A DNA stretch of 7,413 bases from a candidate division Zixibacteria bacterium DG_27 (GTDB taxonomy: Bacteria; Zixibacteria; MSB-5A5; DG-27): assembly GCA_001302725.1 (NCBI GenBank), contig LIZU01000051.1:1-7413 (forward strand), read 5' to 3'. The notes beneath the pieces are model-generated. The model was not told where the DNA came from, made no database searches, and saw only the letters and a list, made by a program, of their open reading frames with translations. This document shows, piece after piece, positions 1 to 6,174 of the stretch. A program made the translations under genes and the position numbers. Numbering within the stretch: the stretch's first letter is position 1; each line of letters starts with the position of its first letter.

Positions 1-741
1 ACCATAGATGAGCTCTTCGAGGACGGTTATCACGCCGTCTACATCGGAACCGGGGCCGGGGCACCCAGCTTCTTAAACATCCCCGGGGAGAATCTGAACG
101 GGATCCTCTCCGCGAACGAGTTTCTGACCCGCTCCAATCTGATGAAAGCCTACGCCTTCCCGGAAGCTGACACCCCGATTTTCGCCGGCAAGAGAGTTGC
201 GGTCTTAGGAGGCGGCAACACCGCCATGGATTCGGTCAGAACCGGATTGCGATTGGGGGCAGAGCACGCCTCTATTGTCTATCGCCGCAGTCAGGCGGAG
301 ATGCCCGCCAGGGCCGCCGAGATCCACCACGCCGAGGAGGAGGGGATAGAGTTTATTATGCTGACCAATCCGGTGAGGTTCATCGGAGACGAGGGCGGTT
401 GGGTCAAGGGGATGGAATGTCTCCGTATGGAGTTGGGAGAGCCGGACGAATCCGGGAGACGGCGCCCGGTCCCGATCGAAGGCTCCAACTTCGTTATGGA
501 CGTTGACACCGTAATCATAGCCGTCGGAAACAGCTCCAACCCATTAGTGCAGCAGACCACCCCGGGGCTGGACACCAACCGTTGGGGAAACATCACCGTC
601 ACCCCGGAGACCATGCAGACCTCTCGAAAGGGCATTTACGCCGGCGGGGACATCGTCACCGGAGGTGCCACCGTCATTCAGGCCGCCGGCGCCGGCAAAA
701 TTGCCGCCAGGGCGATCGACGCCTACTTGAAGACTCTGTGA
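1..741 (+). CDS. gltA: NADPH-dependent glutamate synthase-like flavoprotein, NfnB/GltA type (5'-truncated)
   Basis: The frame is open from the first base and 246 residues are visible, about the C-terminal half of a family usually near 460-480 residues. The family is FAD- and NAD(P)-binding. It works either as the small subunit or homotetrameric form of glutamate synthase, or as NfnB, the large subunit of the electron-bifurcating NADH-dependent ferredoxin:NADP oxidoreductase. Visible motifs are YIGTGAGAP (window residues about 14-22), IPGENL, the second Rossmann loop LGGGNTAMD (about 69-77), YRRSQAEMPAR, LGEPDESGRRRPVPI, and the FAD-contacting AGGDIVTGGATVIQAAGAGK (about 214-233). The YIGTGAG and NEFLTRSNLMKAY stretches favour the short GltA/NfnB form over the E. 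coli GltD form. The sequence cannot separate glutamate synthase from NfnB. A PyrK-like NfnA gene immediately upstream, outside the window, would favour NfnB. A strong terminator follows, so this gene ends its own transcription unit. Confidence 0.93.
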   Translation, partial: TIDELFEDGYHAVYIGTGAGAPSFLNIPGENLNGILSANEFLTRSNLMKAYAFPEADTPIFAGKRVAVLGGGNTAMDSVRTGLRLGAEHASIVYRRSQAEMPARAAEIHHAEEEGIEFIMLTNPVRFIGDEGGWVKGMECLRMELGEPDESGRRRPVPIEGSNFVMDVDTVIIAVGNSSNPLVQQTTPGLDTNRWGNITVTPETMQTSRKGIYAGGDIVTGGATVIQAAGAGKIAARAIDAYLKTL

Positions 742-773
742 TCCTCCCTTAGAATGGATGGAGATGTCAAGAC

Positions 774-808
774 AATCCCCTGTTATTGAAACGGGGGATT
801 CTTCTTTT
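774..808 (+). terminator. Rho-independent terminator after gltA/nfnB
   Basis: An 11-bp stem pairs 774-784 (AATCCCCTGTT) with 790-800 (AACGGGGGATT), with one U-G wobble and a 5-nt loop (ATTGA). A T-rich tail, CTTCTTTT, follows. It lies 33 nt after the upstream stop codon. It separates that gene from the protease gene. Confidence 0.9.
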
Positions 809-849
809 GATGATGCCTCTCTTACTATTTACATGCGTTTTTTCTCTAT

Positions 850-873
850 CGGTAGACCCCGGACTCTACCGGG
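850..873 (+). other. Intergenic hairpin with two mutually exclusive pairings
   Basis: CGGTAGA (850-856) pairs perfectly with TCTACCG (865-871) to give a 7-bp stem with an 8-nt loop. The overlapping CCCGG (858-862) can instead pair with CCGGG (869-873) as a 5-bp GC-only stem with a 6-nt loop. The tail is AGGAGTTTTCG, which is too poor in T to call an intrinsic terminator. It lies about 70 nt before the protease start. Its function is unknown. Confidence 0.45.
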
Positions 874-887
874 AGGAGTTTTCGCAA

Positions 888-929
888 GTGAGTTGTGAGT
901 GGTGAATGGTCAATAGTAAAGAGTAAATA
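888..929 (+). repeat. Degenerate tandem heptanucleotide tract (6 units)
   Basis: The tract divides exactly into six 7-nt units: GTGAGTT, GTGAGTG, GTGAATG, GTCAATA, GTAAAGA, GTAAATA. Each begins GT, and the fourth base is always A. It lies just before the protease ribosome binding site. Similar GTGAATA-like heptads are familiar as non-coding intergenic repeats in diverse bacteria. A shorter relative in the opposite orientation lies beyond the 3' end of the protease at 2769-2789. Confidence 0.6.
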
Positions 930-942
930 AACAGGAATCAAA

Positions 943-2718
943 GTGAGAGGGAATCATACGGACATCTACAAAAGCCTATTGCTCCTTTTGGGATTAGTCC
1001 TCTGTTTTGCCTCTGTTGGCGAAGGTGGGGACTCAAACCATTTCAAAACTCCAGTTCGAAGTCTGCTAATCGACTCCAGGCTGGCACAGCTTCTGGACGA
1101 CGTTGCCCCACAAGAAGATCTGAACGTCTGGGTTTTCTTCACCGACAAAGGTGTCTTCTCCGAAGAGGCGTATAAGGTTGCTCTTGACCAATTACCCCAT
1201 TTCTTCTCGAAGCGAGCCTTGGAAAGACGACAACTGCGGGGGGTGGAGTTCGATTTCCACGATTTGCCTGTCTGCCGGGAATATCTGGAGTCAATCCAAG
1301 AGCTTGGAGGTCAACTCCGGACCGTCTCTAAGTATCTCAATTCTGGCAGCTTCAGAACCAATAGGAACCAGATTGATACCATCTCCAAGCTGCCCTTTGT
1401 CGCCTTCATCAGCCCGGTGAGGGTTTTCAGAAAGCCGTTGCCAGAGGTGGTAACTTTGCCTGGAGTCAAGAAGATTGAAGAGGTCTTGGAAGCCGAACAG
1501 CTCAACTATGGCAACTCCTTCGAGCAGTTGAGCCAGATAAATGTGATTGGGCTTCATGAATATGAAGTCTCCGGGGACGGGGTCTTGGTGGGGATGATGG
1601 ATTCAGGTTTTGACACTGAGCATGAGACCTTTGACAGAATCCTCTCTGAAGGGCGACTTTTGGCAACTCACGACTACATCGATGGGGACGACGATGTCTC
1701 CGATGGATCCGCCTCCCAGAGACATCACGGCACCTGTACCTGGTCGGCCCTGGGGGGTTATAGTCCTGGCTTTCTAATCGGTCCGGCTTACGGAGCCGAA
1801 TTTGCGCTGGCGAAGACGGAGATAATCGCAGAGGAGATCCAAGCTGAGGAGGACTATTGGGTGTCCGCCTTAGAGTGGTTTGACAGCTTGGGGGTTGAGG
1901 TTGTCTCCAGCTCCTTAGGTTACAACGACTGGTATGATTACTCCGATATGGATGGGAACACCGCCCTGAGCACCGTCGCCGCCGACCTGGCTGTTGCACG
2001 GGGAATAGCGGTTGTCAATTCCGCCGGGAATGAGGGTTTCACCTCCTGGAGATACATTATCGCTCCGGCAGACGGAGACTCGGTCATCGCGGTCGGAGCC
2101 GTGGACGCCAACGGCAATCGCGCCAACTTCTCCTCCATCGGCCCTACCTATGATGGCCGCACAAAGCCGGATCTGATGGCGCGGGGCGTAGCTACTGTTT
2201 GCGCACAACCCGGCGACCTATACGGAACCGCCTCCGGCACCTCCCTTTCAACCCCCCTGGCGGCGGGAGCGGTCGCTTTACTCCTCGAGGTTGACCCTAC
2301 TCTTACCCCGATTGAACTGCGTGCAAACTTGAGAGAGACCGCAGACCGTCACGACACTCCAGACAACTCTTACGGTTGGGGGATAATCAATGCCTTTGCG
2401 GCTTCCGGTCTGCCCTCATTCCCCCAGGGAGAGGACTTCACTACTTTCTTCTACAACTATCCCAATCCCTTTGAAGGTGCTACCACCATTAACTTCTTTC
2501 TCAAGAGGAGGTCTCCGGTTACGATTCAGATCTTCGACCTCATGGGAGAGATAATCCTGGAGCACAATATCGACCCCCTCTCCACGGTCATAGGGAACAA
2601 CCTTCAAGTCTGGGAGGGGGACAATCAGAATCGAGTCAAGGTAGCTTCCGGGATCTATCTTGGACACATCATCACCGACCATTATTCTGCCTTCACCAAA
2701 TTGGTGGTAATGAGATGA
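943..2718 (+). CDS. Secreted subtilisin-like S8 serine peptidase with C-terminal T9SS-type sorting domain
   Basis: This 591-residue protein is probably an extracellular or surface protease. The GTG start is supported by AGGA at 933-936, six nt upstream, and by an immediate signal peptide with a leucine-rich core at residues 11-22. No lipobox is seen, because the residue before Cys21 is Leu. The prodomain resembles that of Bacteroidota-type S8 peptidases: VWVFFTDKG (62-70), SKRALERRQ (89-97), DLPV (107-110), SKYLN (129-133), LPFVAFISPV (150-159). The catalytic domain has Asp220 in GMMDSGFD, His262 in RHHGT, oxyanion Asn363 in NSAGNEG, and Ser434 in GTSLSTP, so the triad is complete. A C-terminal beta domain starts at YNYPNPF (504-510) and ends SGIYLGHI...TKLVVMR, the pattern of type A sorting signals. 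The gene stands alone between a terminator and the pyr promoter. The natural substrate is unknown. Confidence 0.93.
   Translation: MRGNHTDIYKSLLLLLGLVLCFASVGEGGDSNHFKTPVRSLLIDSRLAQLLDDVAPQEDLNVWVFFTDKGVFSEEAYKVALDQLPHFFSKRALERRQLRGVEFDFHDLPVCREYLESIQELGGQLRTVSKYLNSGSFRTNRNQIDTISKLPFVAFISPVRVFRKPLPEVVTLPGVKKIEEVLEAEQLNYGNSFEQLSQINVIGLHEYEVSGDGVLVGMMDSGFDTEHETFDRILSEGRLLATHDYIDGDDDVSDGSASQRHHGTCTWSALGGYSPGFLIGPAYGAEFALAKTEIIAEEIQAEEDYWVSALEWFDSLGVEVVSSSLGYNDWYDYSDMDGNTALSTVAADLAVARGIAVVNSAGNEGFTSWRYIIAPADGDSVIAVGAVDANGNRANFSSIGPTYDGRTKPDLMARGVATVCAQPGDLYGTASGTSLSTPLAAGAVALLLEVDPTLTPIELRANLRETADRHDTPDNSYGWGIINAFAASGLPSFPQGEDFTTFFYNYPNPFEGATTINFFLKRRSPVTIQIFDLMGEIILEHNIDPLSTVIGNNLQVWEGDNQNRVKVASGIYLGHIITDHYSAFTKLVVMR
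2458..2718 (+). other. Region encoding the C-terminal T9SS type A-like sorting domain
   Basis: Residues about 506-591 of the protease follow the usual layout of these domains. A YPNPF opening comes first, then a strand pair around TINFFL and VTIQIFDLMGEII. A SGIY motif at 569-572 follows, and the protein ends in a short hydrophobic strand and a terminal basic residue (KLVVMR). Family knowledge says such domains direct export through the type IX system. In related candidate phyla the domain is common, but its sorting role is less well tested. Confidence 0.75.
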
Positions 2719-2768
2719 GAAATACACCAAACAGGTGACAGGGAACAGGATACGGCGAATGGGGTTGG

Positions 2769-2789
2769 CGTGGACTATTCACCACTAAC
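2769..2789 (-). repeat. Short heptad tract in inverse orientation
   Basis: Read on the minus strand, the bases form three consecutive 7-nt units: GTTAGTG, GTGAATA, GTCCACG. The minus-strand segment 2786-2773 (AGTGGTGAATAGTC) matches 898-911 on the plus strand (AGTGGTGAATGGTC) at 13 of 14 positions. The two tracts therefore form a widely spaced inverted repeat around the protease gene. Confidence 0.4.
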
Positions 2790-2805
2790 CAGGAAAAGAT
2801 TTCCC

Positions 2806-2834
2806 TTGACAGTCTCCCGTCCGATAGTTAAATT
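2806..2834 (+). promoter_or_regulatory. Sigma70-type promoter of the pyr operon
   Basis: A perfect -35 hexamer TTGACA (2806-2811) and a -10-like TAAATT (2829-2834) are separated by exactly 17 nt. The predicted start is near 2841-2842, giving a leader of about 88 nt before the pyrR ATG. This is the only near-consensus promoter I see in the window. Confidence 0.75.
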
Positions 2835-2840
2835 TGGCAG

Positions 2841-2916
2841 AAATCGAAATAGCTGCTGATGCTCGTCAGAAGAAGTCCTGTGAAAGCTCCCGCTCTTGAA
2901 GGGGGTAATTTTTTTT
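2841..2916 (+). promoter_or_regulatory. Putative PyrR-responsive attenuator leader
   Basis: The leader between the promoter and pyrR holds three elements. A small hairpin pairs CTGAT (2856-2860) with GTCAG (2865-2869) around a 4-nt loop. A PyrR-box-like sequence follows at 2874-2888, AGTCCTGTGAAAGCT. Its first ten bases fit the remembered PyrR recognition consensus ARUCCNGNGA. The remainder, AAGCT against GGYU, fits only with one extra A and one substitution, so the hairpin it would form is weak. A terminator hairpin comes last. In Bacillus-type pyr operons, PyrR with UMP stabilises this loop and favours termination. AGCT at 2851-2854 could pair with AGCT at 2885-2888 and disturb the terminator, but four base pairs is thin evidence for an antiterminator. 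Confidence 0.55.
2886..2916 (+). terminator. Intrinsic terminator of the pyr leader (attenuator)
   Basis: GCTCCC (2886-2891) pairs with GGGGGT (2901-2906), including two G-U wobbles, around a 9-nt loop. After two A residues there is a run of eight T (2909-2916). It sits between the promoter and the pyrR ribosome binding site, so it would act as an attenuator rather than end an upstream gene. Confidence 0.75.
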
Positions 2917-2920
2917 GCCT

Positions 2921-2926
2921 GGAGAG
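2921..2926 (+). promoter_or_regulatory. pyrR ribosome binding site, decides the start
   Basis: GGAGAG lies just before ATG at 2929. A longer reading from TTG at 2896 would start inside the loop of the leader terminator and translate through its T run. The ATG at 2929 is therefore preferred. Confidence 0.75.
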
Positions 2927-2928
2927 TA

Positions 2929-3471
2929 ATGGAATCTGACAAACTCATACAAGTAATGGATGAGGTCGCCGTCGCCAGGACCATCACCCGCATCGCCCAC
3001 CAGATAATTGAGCGCAACGGCGGCGTGGAGGATATGGTCATAATCGGGGTAAGGACCCGAGGGGCGATTCTGGCCGAACGTCTCGCTTCCGAGATCGAAC
3101 GGATCGAGAGGGTGGCCTTGCCGATTGGGGTGATGGACATCACCCTCTATCGTGATGACGTTCAGAACAAGTTAGAGCAGCCGCTGGTTCAAAAGACTGA
3201 AATCCTCTTCCAGGTGGCGGATAAAATCGTCATCCTGGTCGACGATGTCTTATTCACCGGTCGCACCGCCAGGGCTGCACTTGACGCGATCATCGATTTC
3301 GGTCGTCCTCGTTCCATCCAGTTTGCGGTTCTAATAGACCGGGGCCATCGGGAGCTTCCCATAAGGGCCGACTACATCGGCAAGAGCCTTTCCACCACTT
3401 TGGAGGAGAAGGTGGTGGTCAAAATAAAGGAGGAGGACGGAATCGATGGGGTTCTTTTGGGTGGGAGGTAA
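2929..3471 (+). CDS. pyrR: Bifunctional pyr operon RNA-binding attenuation regulator / uracil phosphoribosyltransferase PyrR
   Basis: PyrR binds pyr mRNA in response to UMP and lowers expression of pyrimidine synthesis genes. Many members also make UMP from uracil and PRPP. With the ATG at 2929 the protein has 180 residues, the usual PyrR length, and its N-terminus aligns in register with the Bacillus subtilis protein as I recall it. Visible motifs are RIAHQIIERN (21-30), GVRTRG (40-45), DITLYRDD (70-77), the PRPP-binding loop VILVDDVLFTGRTARA (101-116), and DRGHRELPIRADYIGK (137-152). The last two are close to the Bacillus PyrR versions, which separates it from plain hypoxanthine or uracil phosphoribosyltransferases. 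It is the first gene of the operon, directly after the attenuator it presumably controls. The gap to pyrB is 9 nt. Confidence 0.97.
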   Translation: MESDKLIQVMDEVAVARTITRIAHQIIERNGGVEDMVIIGVRTRGAILAERLASEIERIERVALPIGVMDITLYRDDVQNKLEQPLVQKTEILFQVADKIVILVDDVLFTGRTARAALDAIIDFGRPRSIQFAVLIDRGHRELPIRADYIGKSLSTTLEEKVVVKIKEEDGIDGVLLGGR

Positions 3472-3480
3472 AGTCTGCAG

Positions 3481-4434
3481 ATGAGGCTCAAAAGCCGACA
3501 TCTTTTAGGGCTTGAGGGAGTGTCCCGTCAGGATATAGAGTTAATCTTCAACACCGCCGTCACCTTCAAAGAGATCCTAAGCCGTGACATCCCCAAGGTT
3601 CCCACCCTACGAGGCTTAACCATAGCGAATCTTTTCTACGAGCCCTCCACCAGAACTCGCTTTTCCTTCGAGCTGGCGGAGAAGAGGCTCTCGGCCGACA
3701 CCGTCAGTTTTTCCACTAACAGCTCTTCAGTTCAAAAGGGGGAAACTCTGAAAGATACCGTCCAGAACATAGAAGCGATGAAGGTGGATATGGTGGTCAT
3801 TCGCCACCAGGCCGCCGGAGCTCCCCATTTCCTGGCTAGATGTTGCAACACCAAGGTCATAAACGCCGGCGACGGCGCCCACGAACACCCCACTCAGGCG
3901 CTTTTAGACCTCTTCACCGTTTGGGAGAAGTATAAGAAGATAGACGGGCTTCGGGTGGTAATCGTCGGAGACATAAAATACAGCCGGGTGGCTCGCTCCG
4001 ACATCTGGGGATTCAAAACCATGGGGGCGGAGGTGGCTATCTGTGGGCCGACCACCCTTTTGCCCTACGAGGTGGAGAGGATGGGGGTGGAGGTTTACAC
4101 CCGTCTGGAGACGGCTCTGGAGGGGAGAGATATCGTCATCGTCTTGAGGATTCAGGCCGAGCGTCAACAGGCCGGGCTTCTGCCCACCATCAGGGAGTAC
4201 GTCAACAGATTCTGTCTCACCCCACGACACCTGGCGGCGTTAAAAGAGAACTTCACCATAATGCACCCCGGACCCATCAACCGCGGGGTGGAGATCTCTC
4301 CGGAGGTTGCCGACGGTCCCTATTCCGTGATCTTATCACAGGTGACTAACGGAGTGGCCATACGTATGGCGGTGCTCTATCTGTTGAGCGGCGGGAGACT
4401 TCCCAACTCCAGAAGAAAAGCAAAAGCTTCATAG
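3481..4434 (+). CDS. pyrB: Aspartate carbamoyltransferase catalytic subunit
   Basis: The enzyme condenses carbamoyl phosphate with aspartate to N-carbamoyl-aspartate, the committed step of pyrimidine synthesis, in the cytoplasm. At 317 residues it has normal catalytic-chain length. The carbamoyl-phosphate domain carries STRTR (56-60), the KGET loop (86-89) and HPTQ (136-139). The aspartate domain carries VGDIKYSRVARSD (162-174), RIQAERQ (223-229), HPGPINRGVEI (262-272) and QVTNGVAIRMAVL (287-299). GDIKYSRVARSD has Tyr and a final Asp where the Bacillus-like motif usually has His and Asn, which looks like tolerated variation. The ribosome binding site GGGAGG at 3463-3468 is a little far (12 nt). 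No pyrI regulatory chain follows. pyrC begins 2 nt after the stop codon. Confidence 0.97.
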   Translation: MRLKSRHLLGLEGVSRQDIELIFNTAVTFKEILSRDIPKVPTLRGLTIANLFYEPSTRTRFSFELAEKRLSADTVSFSTNSSSVQKGETLKDTVQNIEAMKVDMVVIRHQAAGAPHFLARCCNTKVINAGDGAHEHPTQALLDLFTVWEKYKKIDGLRVVIVGDIKYSRVARSDIWGFKTMGAEVAICGPTTLLPYEVERMGVEVYTRLETALEGRDIVIVLRIQAERQQAGLLPTIREYVNRFCLTPRHLAALKENFTIMHPGPINRGVEISPEVADGPYSVILSQVTNGVAIRMAVLYLLSGGRLPNSRRKAKAS

Positions 4435-4436
4435 AG

Positions 4437-5747
4437 ATGGATGAGTATCAACTGGTCGTAACCGGCGAGAGAATCATCGAGCCCGAGAGTGGTTATTCGG
4501 GGCCAGGGACAGTCTACATCAAAGATGACTCCTTCTTCAAAGTAGAAAGAGAAAGACCCTCCGAGAAACAGCTAAAGGAGCTCGCGAATCTCACCCGGCT
4601 TATTGATGCCACCGGCCTGATCGTTGGTCCCGGCCTGATCGATATGCACGTCCACCTCCGGGAGCCGGGCCGGGAGGATGAGGAGACCATCCTCACTGGA
4701 GCCGAAGCCGCCGCCGCTGGAGGCTTCACCTCCATCTGTTGTATGCCCAACACCACGCCTCCTCTGGACAATTACGGAATCATCAACTTCGTTGTCGAGC
4801 GAGCAAGATCCGCAAAGGTGAGGGTTTATCCCATCGGCGCCATCACTCAAGGCCAGAAGGGAGAGATAATAACCGAGATTGGAGATCTGGTGGAGGCCGG
4901 GGCGGTCGCCATCAGCGACGACGGTTATCCGGTGATGAACTCCGGAGTGATGCGCAACGCCATGGAATATGCCCGCATGTTCGACATTCCGATCATCTCT
5001 CACCCTGAAGATCTGGGCCTGGTTGGGAGTGGGGTCGCTAATGAGGGTTTCAACTCCACCAGATTTGGCCTTTCGGGAATTCCCGGCATTGCCGAGGAGG
5101 TCATGGTCGCCAGAGACATTATGATTTCTGAATTCACCAGATGTGCTTTGCATCTGGCTCATCTCTCCACCGCTGGCTCTATTAGTCTCGTCAAGGAGGC
5201 GAAGAGTAGAAAGGTAGCGGTCAGCTGTGAGGTCACTCCCCACCATTTCACTTTGACCGATGACCTTTTAGAGAGCTACGATTCCAACCTTCGGGTTAAC
5301 CCTCCAATTCGCACGAAAGGGGATGTCGAAGCTGTCAAGGAGGGGCTAAAGGATGGCATCGTTGACGTCATTGCCAGCGACCACGCCCCCCACTCTCAGG
5401 AGGAGAAGGAGGTGGAATTCCAGGCCGCCCCCTGTGGGATGATCGGTCTGGAGACCACTGTCGGCTTGGTGGTGACGGAGCTGGTTGAAAAGGGGATCAT
5501 CGACTGGATGGAATTCTTCAAAAAACTCTCGCTGAATCCGGCGACTATTCTGAAACTTCAGGGTGGTCGTCTGCAGGTAAACGCTCCTGCGGATTTGACC
5601 ATCATTGATCCCAAGAAAAGGTGGGTAGTTGATCCCAAGAGATTCAAATCGAAATCCAGAAACAGTCCCTTCATCGGTCGTCGCCTAAAGGGGAAAGCCA
5701 AATATACGGTCGTTGCCGGCAAGGTGGTTTTCGAGGCGGAAAGTTGA
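4437..5747 (+). CDS. pyrC: Dihydroorotase, class I
   Basis: This zinc amidohydrolase cyclises N-carbamoyl-aspartate to dihydroorotate, the step after PyrB. At 436 residues it fits class I dihydroorotases and is longer than the roughly 350-residue E. coli type. Visible elements are the HxH metal site in DMHVHLREPG (His71, His73), CMPNTTP (102-108), the DDG pair (Asp161/Asp162) supplying the bridging carboxylate, His189 in ISHPED, His242 in LAHLSTA, VNPPIR (287-292), and the catalytic Asp315 in ASDHAPH. The metal and catalytic ligands are all present, so it should be active and not a pseudo-dihydroorotase. A 12-nt direct repeat near 5605-5640 encodes two DPK turns and means nothing more. Ribosome binding signals are weak and the 2-nt gap to pyrB suggests translational coupling. 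Confidence 0.97.
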   Translation: MDEYQLVVTGERIIEPESGYSGPGTVYIKDDSFFKVERERPSEKQLKELANLTRLIDATGLIVGPGLIDMHVHLREPGREDEETILTGAEAAAAGGFTSICCMPNTTPPLDNYGIINFVVERARSAKVRVYPIGAITQGQKGEIITEIGDLVEAGAVAISDDGYPVMNSGVMRNAMEYARMFDIPIISHPEDLGLVGSGVANEGFNSTRFGLSGIPGIAEEVMVARDIMISEFTRCALHLAHLSTAGSISLVKEAKSRKVAVSCEVTPHHFTLTDDLLESYDSNLRVNPPIRTKGDVEAVKEGLKDGIVDVIASDHAPHSQEEKEVEFQAAPCGMIGLETTVGLVVTELVEKGIIDWMEFFKKLSLNPATILKLQGGRLQVNAPADLTIIDPKKRWVVDPKRFKSKSRNSPFIGRRLKGKAKYTVVAGKVVFEAES

Positions 5748-5753
5748 GCTTCG

Positions 5754-6173
5754 ATGAACGTGAAAACAAGCTCCATCAGCCTCGAGACCAAGGGGTACGG
5801 GCACATCATCGACCTCACCGAAAACTTAGACCGCATATTGAAAAAGGAGGGGCTCTCCCGCGGAGCCGCTTTAGTCTTCGTTCCCGGTTCGACCGGCGCG
5901 GTGACGACGATCGAATACGAGCCGGGATTACTCAAAGACCTCCCGGAGTTCTTTGAGAAGATTCTCCCTTCAGACAAGAGCTATCATCACGATCTGACCT
6001 GGCACGATGGCAACGGATATGCCCATCTCCGGGCCGCCCTTCTGGGCCCCGACCTGTGGGTTCCCTTCGAGAAAGGGAAGCTTCTTTTAGGCACCTGGCA
6101 GCAGGTGGTTCTATTGGATTTCGATAATCGACCCCGTAAGAGAAAAATCATCGTTCAGCTTTTTGGAGAGTAG
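5754..6173 (+). CDS. yjbQ: YjbQ / UPF0047 family protein, secondary thiamine-phosphate synthase type
   Basis: This 139-residue protein spans the whole single-domain UPF0047 family. Recognisable elements are VFVPGSTGAVTTIEYEPGLL (41-60), YHHD (77-80), WHDGNGYAHL (83-92), the glycine-rich LLGPDLWVPFEKGKLLLGTW (96-115), and the C-terminal FDNRPRKRKI (123-132). Some members, including E. coli YjbQ, have a weak thiamine-phosphate synthase activity, but the physiological role is unsettled. The position that reads HTT or HTS in the E. coli-like branch reads GST here (45-47), so this is a different branch and its activity should not be assumed. It starts 6 nt after pyrC and abuts mtnA, so it is an operon member. 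The family call is secure; the function is not. Confidence 0.88.
   Translation: MNVKTSSISLETKGYGHIIDLTENLDRILKKEGLSRGAALVFVPGSTGAVTTIEYEPGLLKDLPEFFEKILPSDKSYHHDLTWHDGNGYAHLRAALLGPDLWVPFEKGKLLLGTWQQVVLLDFDNRPRKRKIIVQLFGE
6165..6170 (+). promoter_or_regulatory. mtnA ribosome binding site, decides the start
   Basis: GGAGAG lies inside the end of yjbQ, 4 nt before GTG at 6175. The competing upstream TTG at 6163 would overlap this site itself. Translation of mtnA is probably coupled to termination of yjbQ. Confidence 0.65.
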
Positions 6174-6174
6174 C

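Noticed and set aside
893..921. Possible promoter TTGTGA ... TAGTAA before the protease
   Set aside because: The spacing is only 15 nt and the -10 match is poor. The bases are also explained by the heptad repeat.
943..1008. Lipoprotein signal with Cys21 in the protease
   Set aside because: The residue before the cysteine is Leu, not Gly, Ala or Ser, so the lipobox is not satisfied. A standard signal peptide fits better.
1502..1999. Long minus-strand open frame (165 codons) inside the protease gene
   Set aside because: It is a shadow of the coding frame. It is rich in Arg, Ser and Pro, has no recognisable motif, and the plus strand has a complete catalytic triad in the same region.
4572..5246. 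Minus-strand open frame of 224 codons opposite pyrC
   Set aside because: It overlaps fully with a clearly identified dihydroorotase, has no family resemblance, and lacks a credible ribosome binding site. GC-rich coding DNA commonly leaves such frames open.
5605..5640. 12-nt direct repeat TTGATCCCAAGA (5605-5616 and 5629-5640)
   Set aside because: Both copies are in frame in pyrC and encode two DPK turns. This is ordinary protein sequence, not a mobile-element or recombination signature.
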